Assembly: GCF_000716435.1 (NCBI RefSeq) | Contig: NZ_JNWO01000001.1 | Span: 186,001 to 250,000 of the forward strand | From: Streptomyces xylophagus | Lineage (GTDB): Bacteria > Actinomycetota > Actinomycetes > Streptomycetales > Streptomycetaceae | Direction: 5' to 3' | Length of the DNA: 64,000 bases | Position numbers and translations under genes: made by a program | Shown here: piece after piece, positions 1-7,977 of the stretch | How positions within the stretch are numbered: position 1 is the first letter of the stretch | Layout of the letters: each line of letters starts with the position of its first letter | The notes under the pieces: generated by a model | Told to the model about the DNA's origin: nothing | Databases searched by the model: none | Seen by the model: only the letters and a program-made list of their open reading frames with translations

Positions 1-55
1 CGCCGAGCACGGCACGTCTGCCGGGACCCGTTCCGTCGGTGTGGTTCACCTTCAT
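1..55 (-). CDS. Partial CDS, N-terminus with Tat-like signal
   Basis: Only the first 18 codons lie in the window; the gene runs leftwards off the edge. An ATG at 55 is preceded by GGGAG with 6 nt spacing, a good ribosome binding site. The visible peptide is MKVNHTDGTGPGRRAVLG. The twin arginine followed by a hydrophobic turn resembles the start of a Tat export signal or of a Tat-type lipoprotein, but the hydrophobic core is cut off, so this is inference. It is divergent from the GntR regulator at 205 and shares with it a promoter region holding two TGTCGACA palindromes, so it is probably a target of that regulator. Function cannot be told. Confidence 0.6.
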   Translation of the reverse strand, partial: MKVNHTDGTGPGRRAVLG

Positions 56-96
56 GTTTTTCTCCCGTGATTCTCGTCAGCCGTCGAGAGGCAGCA

Positions 97-108
97 CCTG
101 TCGACAGG
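97..108. promoter_or_regulatory. TGTCGACA palindrome, GntR operator candidate 1
   Basis: Perfect 12-bp palindrome CCTGTCGACAGG between the divergent starts at 55 and 205. The same 8-bp core recurs at 150, 1800 and 1851. Its centre lies about 52 bp from that of the second copy. Inferred to bind the GntR/FCD regulator encoded at 205–948. Confidence 0.55.
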
Positions 109-149
109 AAGCGGGGTATCCCCGCAGTAACTGATCAATAGATACGGTA

Positions 150-159
150 GTGTCGACAC
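150..159. promoter_or_regulatory. TGTCGACA palindrome, GntR operator candidate 2
   Basis: Perfect 10-bp palindrome GTGTCGACAC, 45 nt before the ATG of the GntR gene, a position suited to autorepression. The sequence matches the site at 1800–1809 exactly, in the same order relative to the gene it precedes. Confidence 0.55.
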
Positions 160-204
160 CATGGCATTGGCTGTGAGCGCGGACCAGGCAGGGAGAATCG
201 CCGC

Positions 205-948
205 ATGACCGATCAGGACACGCACTTCGTGCTGGAGCGCCTCCTACGGCTGCGGGACCGGCGTGAACCGTTGGTCGCGCAGATCGCCGAATGGGTCGGG
301 GCCGGCATCATCGAAGGCCGCCTGGAGCCAGGGCAGGACCTCAACAGCGTCGATCTGTCACGCCGGTTCGACACCAGCCGCACTCCGGTCCGCGAGGCGC
401 TGATGCTTCTCGAACAGGAGGGGCTGGTGGAGATGAAGGCGCGCCGTCGCCCCCGCGTCGCCGCCCCTTCCCTGCAGGACATCCGGGACATCTACCAGGT
501 GCGGCGGCAGCTGCTGGCGATGCTCGCCGGACTTCTGGTCGAGCGCGCCGACGACGAGCAACTGGCCGAACTGCGCACCCGCGTCGAGCGGATGCGCAAG
601 CTGGCCGACGACGGCGACGTGGACGCCTACTTCTGGAGCCATGTGCTGCTCCAGGAGCGGATGACCGAGATCGTCGGCAACACCACGCTGAAGCAGATCC
701 TGGACTCGCTCGCGCTGCGCACCCTGATGCTGCGCCACCTGAGCCTGACCCGGACCGGACGCCTCGCCTACAGCATCGACGACCAGGAGCGGCTGCTCCA
801 GGCCTGCGAGGAGCGCGACGGGGAACTCGCCTCCGCCCTGATCGCGGGAGCGACGGTGCGGGCGCTGCGAGCGGTGGAGGAACAACTGGAGCAGGACGCC
901 GAGGTCCGCGGCCGCAAGCCCGCGCGGCGGCGCCGGGCGTCTTCGTAA
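205..948 (+). CDS. GntR-family (FCD-type) transcriptional regulator
   Basis: A 247-aa regulator. Residues about 20–90 form a GntR winged helix, with the typical SRTPVREALMLLEQEGLVE recognition region. Residues about 95–235 form the all-helical FCD ligand-binding domain, so it belongs to the FadR/VanR-like branch that usually senses small organic acids. The ATG at 205 follows GGGAGA with 9 nt spacing. The basic tail (RGRKPARRRRASS) is unusual but not diagnostic. It is divergent from the gene at the left edge and convergent with the SDR at 966. Four copies of a TGTCGACA palindrome, two here and two upstream of the SDR, make a three-gene regulon likely: the edge gene, itself and the SDR. The ligand is unknown. 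Confidence 0.9.
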   Translation: MTDQDTHFVLERLLRLRDRREPLVAQIAEWVGAGIIEGRLEPGQDLNSVDLSRRFDTSRTPVREALMLLEQEGLVEMKARRRPRVAAPSLQDIRDIYQVRRQLLAMLAGLLVERADDEQLAELRTRVERMRKLADDGDVDAYFWSHVLLQERMTEIVGNTTLKQILDSLALRTLMLRHLSLTRTGRLAYSIDDQERLLQACEERDGELASALIAGATVRALRAVEEQLEQDAEVRGRKPARRRRASS

Positions 949-965
949 CACCCCCTGGAAGCCGC

Positions 966-1739
966 TCACTTGGCCAACACCCCGCCGTCCACAGGGAAGT
1001 TGCCGCCCGTCACCCACGCAGACTCGTCCGACGCCAGATACACCGCGCACCAGGCGATGTCCTCCGGGGTTCCGACGCGGCCCAGCGGGATGCGGGCCAG
1101 CAACGCCTCCCGGGCCGCGCCCTCGTGGGCTCCGGCCGACTCGGTGGCGGGGGTGCGCACCATGCCCGGCGAGATGGTGTTCGCACGGATGCCCAACGGC
1201 CCGCCCTCCACCGCGAGTTGGCGAGTCAGGCCGAGCACGGCCGACTTGCCCGCGCAGTGCGCGACCATCCCGAACGTCCCGCTGCCCCGAAAGGCGTTCA
1301 CCGAGGCGAAGTTGACGATCGAACCGCCCCCTGAGGCCTCCATGTGCGCCCACGCGGCCTGTACGGGCAGGAAGACGACGTCGATCTCGCCACGCAGTGT
1401 CGGGGTCCACTGCTCGTCGTGGTCCATCGTCGCGGCCGGGGCCATGTGCGGGGCGATCGCGCCCGCCGTGACCAGGACGTCGATCCGGCCGTGTCGCGCG
1501 TACGCGTCGTCCGCGAAGCGCCGGGTGTCGGCCGGGACGGTCATGTCGAGCGGAGCGACCATCTCGACGGCGAGGCCGCGGTCGGCCGCCGCCTTGCGGG
1601 TGCGGTCGGCTGCCGCCGGGTCGAGGTCGCAGCCGACGACGGTCGCGCCCTGTTCGGCGAAGAGCAGCGCACACCCCTGACCGATCCCGGCGCCCGCGCC
1701 GGTGACGAGGGCGACCTTTCCGGAGAGCCTGCCGGCCAC
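966..1739 (-). CDS. SDR-family oxidoreductase with His at the Tyr site
   Basis: A 257-aa classical short-chain dehydrogenase/reductase. The NAD(P) glycine motif TGAGAGIG sits at about 13–20, and the catalytic-loop serine is Ser146. I start it at the GTG at 1739, which has GGAAGGGG just upstream and puts the Rossmann strand at the usual distance from the N-terminus. The codon that should be the catalytic Tyr of YxxxK reads His (HCAGK, His161–Lys165). Known SDRs use Tyr as the acid/base, so activity could be changed; some actinobacterial relatives may share this. Two TGTCGACA palindromes lie 61 and 112 nt upstream, so the GntR protein at 205 probably controls it. The substrate is unknown, but an alcohol or keto step of an organic acid route would fit. 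Confidence 0.85.
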   Translation of the reverse strand: MAGRLSGKVALVTGAGAGIGQGCALLFAEQGATVVGCDLDPAAADRTRKAAADRGLAVEMVAPLDMTVPADTRRFADDAYARHGRIDVLVTAGAIAPHMAPAATMDHDEQWTPTLRGEIDVVFLPVQAAWAHMEASGGGSIVNFASVNAFRGSGTFGMVAHCAGKSAVLGLTRQLAVEGGPLGIRANTISPGMVRTPATESAGAHEGAAREALLARIPLGRVGTPEDIAWCAVYLASDESAWVTGGNFPVDGGVLAK

Positions 1740-1799
1740 ATGGAGCCCCTTCCCGAGGAAGCCGTACGTGACCGCAGCGCGGTGCACGCATCCTTCCTA

Positions 1800-1809
1800 G
1801 TGTCGACAC
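1800..1809. promoter_or_regulatory. TGTCGACA palindrome, GntR operator candidate 3
   Basis: Perfect GTGTCGACAC palindrome, 61 nt upstream of the SDR start at 1739. Identical to the site at 150–159. Confidence 0.55.
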
Positions 1810-1850
1810 AATGTCGCGGTCAAGGGGTGTGGCTCCCTTATATCCCTGTT

Positions 1851-1860
1851 CTGTCGACAG
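1851..1860. promoter_or_regulatory. TGTCGACA palindrome, GntR operator candidate 4
   Basis: Perfect CTGTCGACAG palindrome centred 51 bp from candidate 3. This repeats the pair spacing (52 bp) and order seen at the GntR promoter, and so fits cooperative binding of two dimers about five helical turns apart. Confidence 0.55.
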
Positions 1861-1881
1861 TTTCGGGGGCGCCTGGGCGTG

Positions 1882-2781
1882 TTACGCCGCCGTCGGATGC
1901 ACGATGAGCAGGTCCGGCAGGGCGACGCGGGTCAGGAAGTCGCGCCGGATGCGGTCGGCCACGACGGAGACCGCCTCGGAGCCGTCGTCGGCCGGGTCGA
2001 TGTGCACCCGGTACGGGCGCTGCCCGACGGGGAGCGCGACGATGCGGGCGATCTCGTCGGAGACCAGCGAGGCGTCCGCTCCCTCCGGGGCCAACGCGGC
2101 GAGCTTTTCGGCGACTTGGGTCATCAGGTCCGCGTAGCGCGTCTCGTACTCCGCCGCGACCGCACCGTCCGCCGGGTGCCCGGCGTGCGCGAAGTGGTTC
2201 GTGCCGCTGGTGAACGAACCCGGCACCACGATGGAGGTCTCCACACCCCAGCGGGCCAGCTCGGCCGCGTAACTGACGGCCAGCGAGTCCATCGCGGCCT
2301 TCGCGGCGAAGTACGGCGCCAGATACGGCGGAGTGCCGCCCTTCACGCTCGAACTCGACACCCAGATCACCAGACCCCGGCCGGCCTTGCGCAGGTGGGG
2401 CAGCGCGGCGCGGTTGACGCGCTGGGTGGAGAGGACATTCACGTCGTACAGCTCGGCGAGCTGCTCGGGCGTGAACGCCTCGGCCGGTCCGGTGACCATG
2501 TGGCCGGCGTTGTGGATCAGGACGTCGATACGGCCATGCTCGGCGATGACCCGGTCGATCGCCGCGTCGACGGAGTCCTGCGCGTTGACGTCGAGTTCTA
2601 TGGAGCGCAGGTCGACGCCGTGTTCCTTGCCGTAGTCGGCGGCGGCCTGGACCTGGGGCGCGTTGCGGGTGGTGGTGTTGCGCATCCCGGCGTAGACGGT
2701 GCTGCCCTTGTCCGCGAGGGCGCGGGCGGTGAGGGCGCCGAAACCGCTGGAGGCGCCGGTGATCACGACGATGTTGCTCAT
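1882..2781 (-). CDS. SDR-family oxidoreductase
   Basis: A 299-aa short-chain dehydrogenase/reductase. TGASSGFG lies at about 8–15, the NAG motif is present (HNAGHM), and the catalytic YxxxK is Tyr157–Lys161. A GTG lies three codons upstream at 2790, but AAGGAG abuts it directly. The same AAGGAG is 8 nt from the ATG at 2781, so the ATG is chosen. It is last in an operon TetR (3545) – SDR (2809) – this gene, with 27 nt between the two SDRs. Length and motifs suggest the classical, ketoreductase-like NADP-dependent group. Substrate unknown; the TetR context suggests induction by a toxic or xenobiotic carbonyl compound. Confidence 0.88.
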   Translation of the reverse strand: MSNIVVITGASSGFGALTARALADKGSTVYAGMRNTTTRNAPQVQAAADYGKEHGVDLRSIELDVNAQDSVDAAIDRVIAEHGRIDVLIHNAGHMVTGPAEAFTPEQLAELYDVNVLSTQRVNRAALPHLRKAGRGLVIWVSSSSVKGGTPPYLAPYFAAKAAMDSLAVSYAAELARWGVETSIVVPGSFTSGTNHFAHAGHPADGAVAAEYETRYADLMTQVAEKLAALAPEGADASLVSDEIARIVALPVGQRPYRVHIDPADDGSEAVSVVADRIRRDFLTRVALPDLLIVHPTAA

Positions 2782-2808
2782 GGGGTTCACTCCTTGCAGG
2801 GGGGAGGC

Positions 2809-3552
2809 TCAGGCCAGTCCGCCGTTGGCGTACAGCACCTGGCCGTTGATCCAGCGGGCCGGACCGGCGAGGAACGCGACCGACTCGGCGATGTCGTCCG
2901 GGGTGCCCAGACGCTCCAGCGGGGCGGCCTTCGCGAGGTTCTGGACCGTCTCCTCGTCCTTGCCGTCGAGGAAGAGGGGCGTCGCGGTGGGGCCGGGGGC
3001 GACCGTGTTGACGGTGATGTCCTTGCCGCGCAGTTCGCGGGCCAGCACCAGGGTCATCGCCTCGACCGCGGCCTTGCTCGCCACGTAGGCGCCGTACGTC
3101 GGGAACTTGGTGCGGGTGACGGAGGTCGAGAAGTTGATGATCGCGCCGCCCGCGCGCACCCGGCGGGCCGCCTGCTGGGAGACGACGAACGTGCCGCGGA
3201 TGTTGGTGCGGTGCACGCGGTCGAGGTCGTCGAGGTTCATGGTCGCGATGGGCGAAAGGACCATGATTCCGGCGGTGTTGACGACCACGTCGAGCCCACC
3301 GAACTCCGCCTCGACCGCGTCGAAGGCGGCGGCCATCTCCTGTTCGTCGGCCACGTCGCCGCCGACCGGGATCGCCCGGCCGCCGGCCGCGACGATCGCG
3401 GCGACCGTCTCGTCGGCCCTGTCCTTGTTGCCGGCGTAGTGCACGCCGACCGCGATGCCGTCCTTGGCCAGCCGCTCGGCGACCGCGCGGCCGATGCCGC
3501 CGGAACCGCCGGTGACCAGGGCGACGCGGGTGGGGGTGTCGGTGTCAGTCAT
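2809..3552 (-). CDS. SDR-family 3-oxoacyl reductase-like enzyme
   Basis: A 247-aa classical SDR of FabG-like length. The cofactor loop TGGSGGIG lies near residue 15, NTAGIM marks the central NAG region, and YVASK gives catalytic Tyr156 and Lys160. The C-terminal INGQVLYANGGLA is the usual FabG-type ending. The ATG at 3552 lies inside the 3' end of the TetR gene (8-nt overlap, 3545–3552), so the two are probably translationally coupled. NADP(H) is the likely cofactor, judged from the group only. It probably reduces or oxidises the same compound family as the SDR downstream. Confidence 0.88.
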   Translation of the reverse strand: MTDTDTPTRVALVTGGSGGIGRAVAERLAKDGIAVGVHYAGNKDRADETVAAIVAAGGRAIPVGGDVADEQEMAAAFDAVEAEFGGLDVVVNTAGIMVLSPIATMNLDDLDRVHRTNIRGTFVVSQQAARRVRAGGAIINFSTSVTRTKFPTYGAYVASKAAVEAMTLVLARELRGKDITVNTVAPGPTATPLFLDGKDEETVQNLAKAAPLERLGTPDDIAESVAFLAGPARWINGQVLYANGGLA

Positions 3553-4252
3553 GGTGGAGGTCCTTCCCTGAGGTGGGGATCTGCGTGAGCCACTGCCCGA
3601 GCAGGGCCGACTCCGCGGGGGTGAACGGTTCGGGCGTGAGGTCGTCGAGGGACGAGAGCAGCGTGGTCGCGGCTGCGGCGCGGGCGTCTGCTGCCGTGGT
3701 GTCCGCGGTGGGGTCGAGCAGGATCGCCTGGTGGATCGCGTCCCGGACCAGCCTCGACAGGCCGGCGTCCGGATACAGCGTGGGACGGGTGATCAGCGCC
3801 AGCGAAACACCGGTGTTGGCCGACATGACCATGCGTGCCGCGATCTCCGGTGCGATACGGAGGCGGCCCTGCGCGGCGAGCCGCTCCAGGTCTCCGCGGA
3901 GGATGCGCATCGCCTCCGCCGCCGCCTCGGGCACGGAACGCAGTGCCGGGGAGAACATCAGCTTGTAGGCGTTGGGGTGCGCCAGCGCGAACGCCGTGTG
4001 GCTGTCCCAGCCGGCCTGGAGGTCGCGCAGCGGGTCCTCGGACTTCTCGGCGGCGCGCTTCGTCTCCAGGTACTGGTCCCAGACGTGGTCGACCGTCGCC
4101 GCCAGCAGCCCGTCCTTGTCGCCGAACAGTCGGTACAGCACCGGCTGTTGCACACCGGCCGCCTCGCACACCGCGCGAGTGGACACGTCACCACTGGGCG
4201 ACTGGGCGATCAGCTCGGCCGCCGCTTCGATTATCAGCGATCTCGTGTTCAT
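3545..4252 (-). CDS. TetR-family transcriptional regulator
   Basis: A 235-aa TetR/AcrR repressor. The N-terminal helix-turn-helix is clear (VCEAAGVQQPVLYRLFGDKD, about residues 25–45), followed by a helical ligand-binding domain. I start it at the ATG at 4252 (MNTRSLIIEAAAELIA), which gives the normal distance to the HTH; upstream in-frame codons read through the operator. It is first in the TetR–SDR–SDR operon. A perfect 9-bp inverted repeat (4261–4269 with 4296–4304) lies immediately upstream, so it very likely represses its own operon and is released by a substrate or product of the SDRs. Confidence 0.9.
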   Translation of the reverse strand: MNTRSLIIEAAAELIAQSPSGDVSTRAVCEAAGVQQPVLYRLFGDKDGLLAATVDHVWDQYLETKRAAEKSEDPLRDLQAGWDSHTAFALAHPNAYKLMFSPALRSVPEAAAEAMRILRGDLERLAAQGRLRIAPEIAARMVMSANTGVSLALITRPTLYPDAGLSRLVRDAIHQAILLDPTADTTAADARAAAATTLLSSLDDLTPEPFTPAESALLGQWLTQIPTSGKDLHHD

Positions 4253-4260
4253 GTAATCGA

Positions 4261-4304
4261 CGATAACAGCGATTCGTAGCGCTGACAACAGTCTTCTGTT
4301 ATCG
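4261..4304. promoter_or_regulatory. Operator-like dyad upstream of tetR
   Basis: CGATAACAG at 4261–4269 is the exact reverse complement of CTGTTATCG at 4296–4304. Nested in it, GACAACAG (4284–4291) and CTGTTATC (4296–4303) form a tighter dyad with 4-nt spacing and one mismatch, the usual geometry for a TetR operator. It begins 9 nt upstream of the TetR start codon. Confidence 0.6.
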
Positions 4305-4311
4305 GTGAAAA

Positions 4312-4355
4312 CAAGGGCGCCTCCCATCGCGTCAGTGCGGTGGGAGGCGCCCTTG
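4312..4355 (-). terminator. Strong stem-loop terminator of the lectin operon
   Basis: Perfect 15-bp inverted repeat: arm CAAGGGCGCCTCCCA at 4312–4326, its complement at 4341–4355, and a 14-nt loop. It lies 18 nt past the stop of the ThuA/RICIN gene at 4373 and before the TetR operator, so it should insulate the two operons. There is no clear U-tract, which is common in high-GC actinobacteria. Confidence 0.75.
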
Positions 4356-4372
4356 GGGTGCCGTGCGGTGGC

Positions 4373-5671
4373 TCAGGACTGCACGGCGAGCTGGAAGGCC
4401 TGCGTGGCCGTGCCGTCGCAGGTCTTTTGGGTGAGCTGGACACTGTTGGTCGCCGCCGTGGCGGCGGTCAGGCACTTGCCGCTGTGCCGGGCGACGAAGT
4501 GGTAGCGCCCGCTCGTCTCACGTACCGGCTGCCACTGCTGGTTCGTGCCGCCGGAGTAGGCCCACAGCTGCAACGGCGCGTTGTCCGCTGTCGAGCGGTC
4601 GGTCACGTCGATGACCTGTGCCGGGTTGCCCCGCGCGGTGATCTCCATGTACCCGCTGTCGGTGGAGCGGAACTGGTACTGCTGCGCCGTCGTGCCGTTG
4701 CAGGCGTACTGCTGGATCGCCGTCCCGTTGGCCGTGGCCGCCGAACGGGCGTCGACGCACGTGCCGTTGCCGCCGTTCTGCACGGAGTACCAGGCGGTCT
4801 CGGAGATCGGGGTGTCCGTCGGTGGCGTCGAAGTGTCGCCCCCGCCCAGCCACTTGAGCCCGTTCAGCAGGAACTGGTTCTGGGTGGCGCTCGCGAACGT
4901 CGACGACAGACGCGTGTTGGTCGTGTAGTTCATCGCGTTGTGGCCGAAGTTCGCGTACAGCATCTTGTACTTCGTGTTGGTCCAGATGATCGGGTAATAC
5001 CCGCTGTACCAGGACTGGTTGGGATCGGTGCCGACCGGGAAGCTGCTCGGGTCGATCGACGCCAGGATCTTGATGTCCGGGTTCTGCCGCAGATCGTTGG
5101 ACCAGCTGTACCACTCGCTGACCGACGAGGTGAACGTGGCCGGCAGGGCGGCGGTGGGCGGGATCGTGTGGTCCTCCACCTTCAGGGTGACCGCGGTCGG
5201 ACCCCAGGTGTTGGACACGAAGTTCCCCGAGCCGAGGAACGTGTTGTGGTACCAGGACCAGCTCGCCGCATCGGTCGTGAAGGCGGAGACATGGAAGCCC
5301 ATGAACCCGCCGCCACCCCTCATGTACGCCTCGAAACCGGTGCGTTGGGCGGACGTCTGCGGCAAGTCGTCGAGGAACAGCACGACTTGGTACGCGTTGA
5401 CCCCGCCGTTGGCGAGCAGGTCCCAGTTGGTGCTGGCCGTGTAGGTGTAGCCGTTCGCCGCGGCCTGCTGAGGGAACCAGACGTTCGCCTCCTTGTCGAA
5501 GTCGATGTGTGCCGCGTCGTAGGTGCCGCTGTAGAGCGCGAGGATCTTGAACGGTGTTGCCGCGGTGCTCGCCTGCGCGGCGGGCGGCACGGACGCGAGG
5601 CCCAGCAGCGTCGCCAGCAGGAGGAGGACCCGCAGGAGCGCGCGAGGGGAACCGGATCTGTTGGTGTTCAT
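4373..5671 (-). CDS. Secreted ThuA-like domain protein with RICIN lectin
   Basis: A 432-aa exported protein. The Sec signal peptide (MNTNRSGSPRALLRVLLLLA..., cleavage near AQA, about residue 34) is followed by a ThuA-like domain (about 40–285), recognisable from ILALYSGTYDAAHIDF, VVLFLDD and GGGGFMGFHVSAF. A short linker leads to a C-terminal ricin-B-type beta-trefoil (about 300–432) with the repeated QQW and GKCLT motifs. ThuA-like proteins sit with sugar-utilisation and glycoside-processing genes; their exact chemistry is poorly known. The RICIN domain should bind polysaccharide. It is last of three secreted RICIN genes read leftwards (gap 27 nt) and is followed by a strong terminator. Probably part of extracellular polysaccharide attack. 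Confidence 0.85.
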   Translation of the reverse strand: MNTNRSGSPRALLRVLLLLATLLGLASVPPAAQASTAATPFKILALYSGTYDAAHIDFDKEANVWFPQQAAANGYTYTASTNWDLLANGGVNAYQVVLFLDDLPQTSAQRTGFEAYMRGGGGFMGFHVSAFTTDAASWSWYHNTFLGSGNFVSNTWGPTAVTLKVEDHTIPPTAALPATFTSSVSEWYSWSNDLRQNPDIKILASIDPSSFPVGTDPNQSWYSGYYPIIWTNTKYKMLYANFGHNAMNYTTNTRLSSTFASATQNQFLLNGLKWLGGGDTSTPPTDTPISETAWYSVQNGGNGTCVDARSAATANGTAIQQYACNGTTAQQYQFRSTDSGYMEITARGNPAQVIDVTDRSTADNAPLQLWAYSGGTNQQWQPVRETSGRYHFVARHSGKCLTAATAATNSVQLTQKTCDGTATQAFQLAVQS

Positions 5672-5698
5672 GTAAGCGATCGATCCTTTCCGTGCGGT

Positions 5699-7924
5699 CT
5701 ACGGGTAGTTGGTCAGGTAGGCGACGTTGGTGCTGGAGTTGGACGGACCGCCGGTGCTGTTGATGATGTGGCTGATCGTGCCGACACCGCCCAGCGAGAC
5801 GGTCACCATGTCGTGGAACTTGACCCCGGACACGCTCGGCACCTCGAAGGCGTGATCGGCGACCACGGCGGAGTTGGAGCTGAAGTAGCAGTAGCTGCCA
5901 AGTCCCCATGCCTCATGGGTGGTTACGTTGGAGGCGACCTTGTAGGCGGGGTAGCCCTTGCCGGTGCCGTTCATCCAGGAGGCCTGGTTCGGCGGGTCGT
6001 AGGGCATCTCGTTCTGGAAGAAGTACGTCCGGCCGCCGTTGCCGTTCCAGACGACCTGGGTCTTCTGGAAGTGCTCGACGAACAGGCCGTACGCCGTCAC
6101 GTTGGCGCCGTTGACGATCAGCCCGGTGTCCGCCGTGTTGGTGGTCCAGCCGACCGTCCCCGAGTTGCCGTGGTCGGCCCGCCAGATCCAGGTGTGGTCG
6201 ATGATCGTGTTGGCGCTGTTGATCACCACGGAGTTGGTGGCCTTGCCGACGGTGGCGCCGCCGATCCGGACGAAGACATCGGACAACTGGGTCGGGTCGG
6301 ACGCGTGGGTGGCGGTCGAACCGGACGGGCCGATCTGCACCAGGGTCGCGGAGTTGGTGGTGCCCGCGTCGACCAGCAGGCCCGCCAGCTCGATGCCGTC
6401 CACGTCGGCGGTGGAGATCGCGGTGATCCCGCCGTCCGGCACGAAGGTGGCCAGGCCCATGCCCAGCACGACAGTGTCGGGGCGCGTGATGTTGATCGTC
6501 TGGTTGAGGTGGTAGACGCCCGGGGTGACCAGCAGGTTCTTGCCGGCCGCGAGCGCGGTGTTCATGTCGGCCGCCGTGGCGCCGGGCTTGACGATGTAGA
6601 ACTGGTCGATCGGCAGGGACTTGCCCGCCGGGGTCTTCCCGCTCCACGTGGTGCCGACGGCGTTGGACTGCAGTCCGGGCACGAACACCTGGTAGGCGCC
6701 CGCGCTGTCGACGTACAGGAAGGGCTTCTCGCGGATCGTCGGGGAGCTGGCGACGTTGGTGTACGTCGGGAAGGACTGGGCGGGTGCGCCCTGGTCGCCG
6801 ACGAAGACCATGTTCCAGTTGGAGCCGGACCAACTGCCCATCGTGGAGTTCCTGGTGAGGAACTGCTGCTGGGTGCCGGACTGGATCTGGCCGTCGACCT
6901 TGGTGTCGGAGATGAAGCCGCCGCTGGACCAACCGCCGTCGTCCAGCGCCAGGTTGCCGCGGACGTGCATGCGCCGGTACGGGGCGGCCTGCGAGACGGC
7001 CCAACGGTCAGTGCCACCAGTGGGGTTGACCGACAGGTTCTCGGCGTCGCGCCAGAAGTTCTGCGTCGCGTTGCCCTGGAACCAGTCGGCCTCCGCGTGC
7101 ACGGAACCGTTGATGGTCACGTCGTCCGGCGAGAAGCCGAGGCCGGCGACCTGCGTGTAGAAGCCGACGTTGGCGTTCGCGCTGTAGGTACCCGGCTTGA
7201 ACAGCAGGGCCTGGCGGGCCGAGCCGAACTGGTTGGTCTCCTGCTGGGAGAAGACCGAGTCCAGCTTGGACTGGATGCTGGACGCCGACATCGACGGGTC
7301 GAACACCGTCACGTTGGGGCCGAAGTCCGGGGTGCCGGGCGGGTTCGTGGTGGCGCCGCCGAGTGTGAAGGACTGCGCGGCGGTGCCGTTGCAGGTGTAC
7401 TGCGCGAGCTGCACGCTGTCCGCGGTGGAGGCGCTCGGCACGTCCAGGCACTTGCCGCTGTTGCGGTTGACGAAGTGGTAGGCGCCGTCGGATTCGAGGA
7501 CGGGCAGCCACTGCTGGTTGGCGCCGCCGGAGTACGTCCACAGCTGTATCGGCGCGGAGTCGGCGGTCGAGACGTTGGTGACGTCCCAGGCCTCGGCGCC
7601 GTTCAGGTTGCTGTTCACGCGGTAGTAGCCGCTGTCGGTGGCGACCAACTGCCAGTTCTGCGCGGTGCTTCCGTTGCACGTGTACTGCTGGACGGCGGTG
7701 CCGTCGGCACTCGCCGCCGAGCGGGCGTCGACGCACTTGCCGCTGCCTTTGTTGACCACGGTGGTGTAGCCGGTGGGTATCGCGGTGGCCGCCGCGCTCG
7801 CCGAGCCCTGTGCGGCGAACTCGATACCGGTCACGGTGGTCGCCACGAGCGCTACCGCCGTGAGCGCTCTCGGTACGGCATGGCGGCCGGTCAGTCTCTT
7901 CCGTCGGAACACGGATCCGGGCAC
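5699..7924 (-). CDS. Secreted RICIN + parallel beta-helix protein
   Basis: A 741-aa exported protein. An Arg-rich signal peptide ends at about ASA (residue 44), then comes a RICIN beta-trefoil (about 50–190, with repeats such as GKCVDARSA and GGANQQWLP). A long repetitive region follows (about 205–741) that looks like a pectate-lyase or GH55-type right-handed beta-helix: short beta-turn repeats rich in Asn, Thr and Val, such as TVVLGMGLATF, DGIELAGLLVDAG and NTIIDHTWIWR. I infer a carbohydrate-active or carbohydrate-binding role outside the cell. Which glycoside hydrolase family, if any, cannot be fixed by eye. It is the middle gene of the three-gene lectin operon, 53 nt after the GH18-like gene. 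Confidence 0.8.
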   Translation of the reverse strand: MPGSVFRRKRLTGRHAVPRALTAVALVATTVTGIEFAAQGSASAAATAIPTGYTTVVNKGSGKCVDARSAASADGTAVQQYTCNGSTAQNWQLVATDSGYYRVNSNLNGAEAWDVTNVSTADSAPIQLWTYSGGANQQWLPVLESDGAYHFVNRNSGKCLDVPSASTADSVQLAQYTCNGTAAQSFTLGGATTNPPGTPDFGPNVTVFDPSMSASSIQSKLDSVFSQQETNQFGSARQALLFKPGTYSANANVGFYTQVAGLGFSPDDVTINGSVHAEADWFQGNATQNFWRDAENLSVNPTGGTDRWAVSQAAPYRRMHVRGNLALDDGGWSSGGFISDTKVDGQIQSGTQQQFLTRNSTMGSWSGSNWNMVFVGDQGAPAQSFPTYTNVASSPTIREKPFLYVDSAGAYQVFVPGLQSNAVGTTWSGKTPAGKSLPIDQFYIVKPGATAADMNTALAAGKNLLVTPGVYHLNQTINITRPDTVVLGMGLATFVPDGGITAISTADVDGIELAGLLVDAGTTNSATLVQIGPSGSTATHASDPTQLSDVFVRIGGATVGKATNSVVINSANTIIDHTWIWRADHGNSGTVGWTTNTADTGLIVNGANVTAYGLFVEHFQKTQVVWNGNGGRTYFFQNEMPYDPPNQASWMNGTGKGYPAYKVASNVTTHEAWGLGSYCYFSSNSAVVADHAFEVPSVSGVKFHDMVTVSLGGVGTISHIINSTGGPSNSSTNVAYLTNYP

Positions 7925-7977
7925 GGATGTCTCCTGTGGTGATGGGGGGTGGGGTGAAAAGGTGTGGAGCGTGTCCG

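Noticed and set aside
4340..7942. Very long open frame on the + strand opposite the lectin genes
   Set aside because: It is antisense to two clear genes, rich in Gly, Val and Arg, and has no recognisable domain. High GC makes such frames common; similar ones lie opposite coxL and katG.
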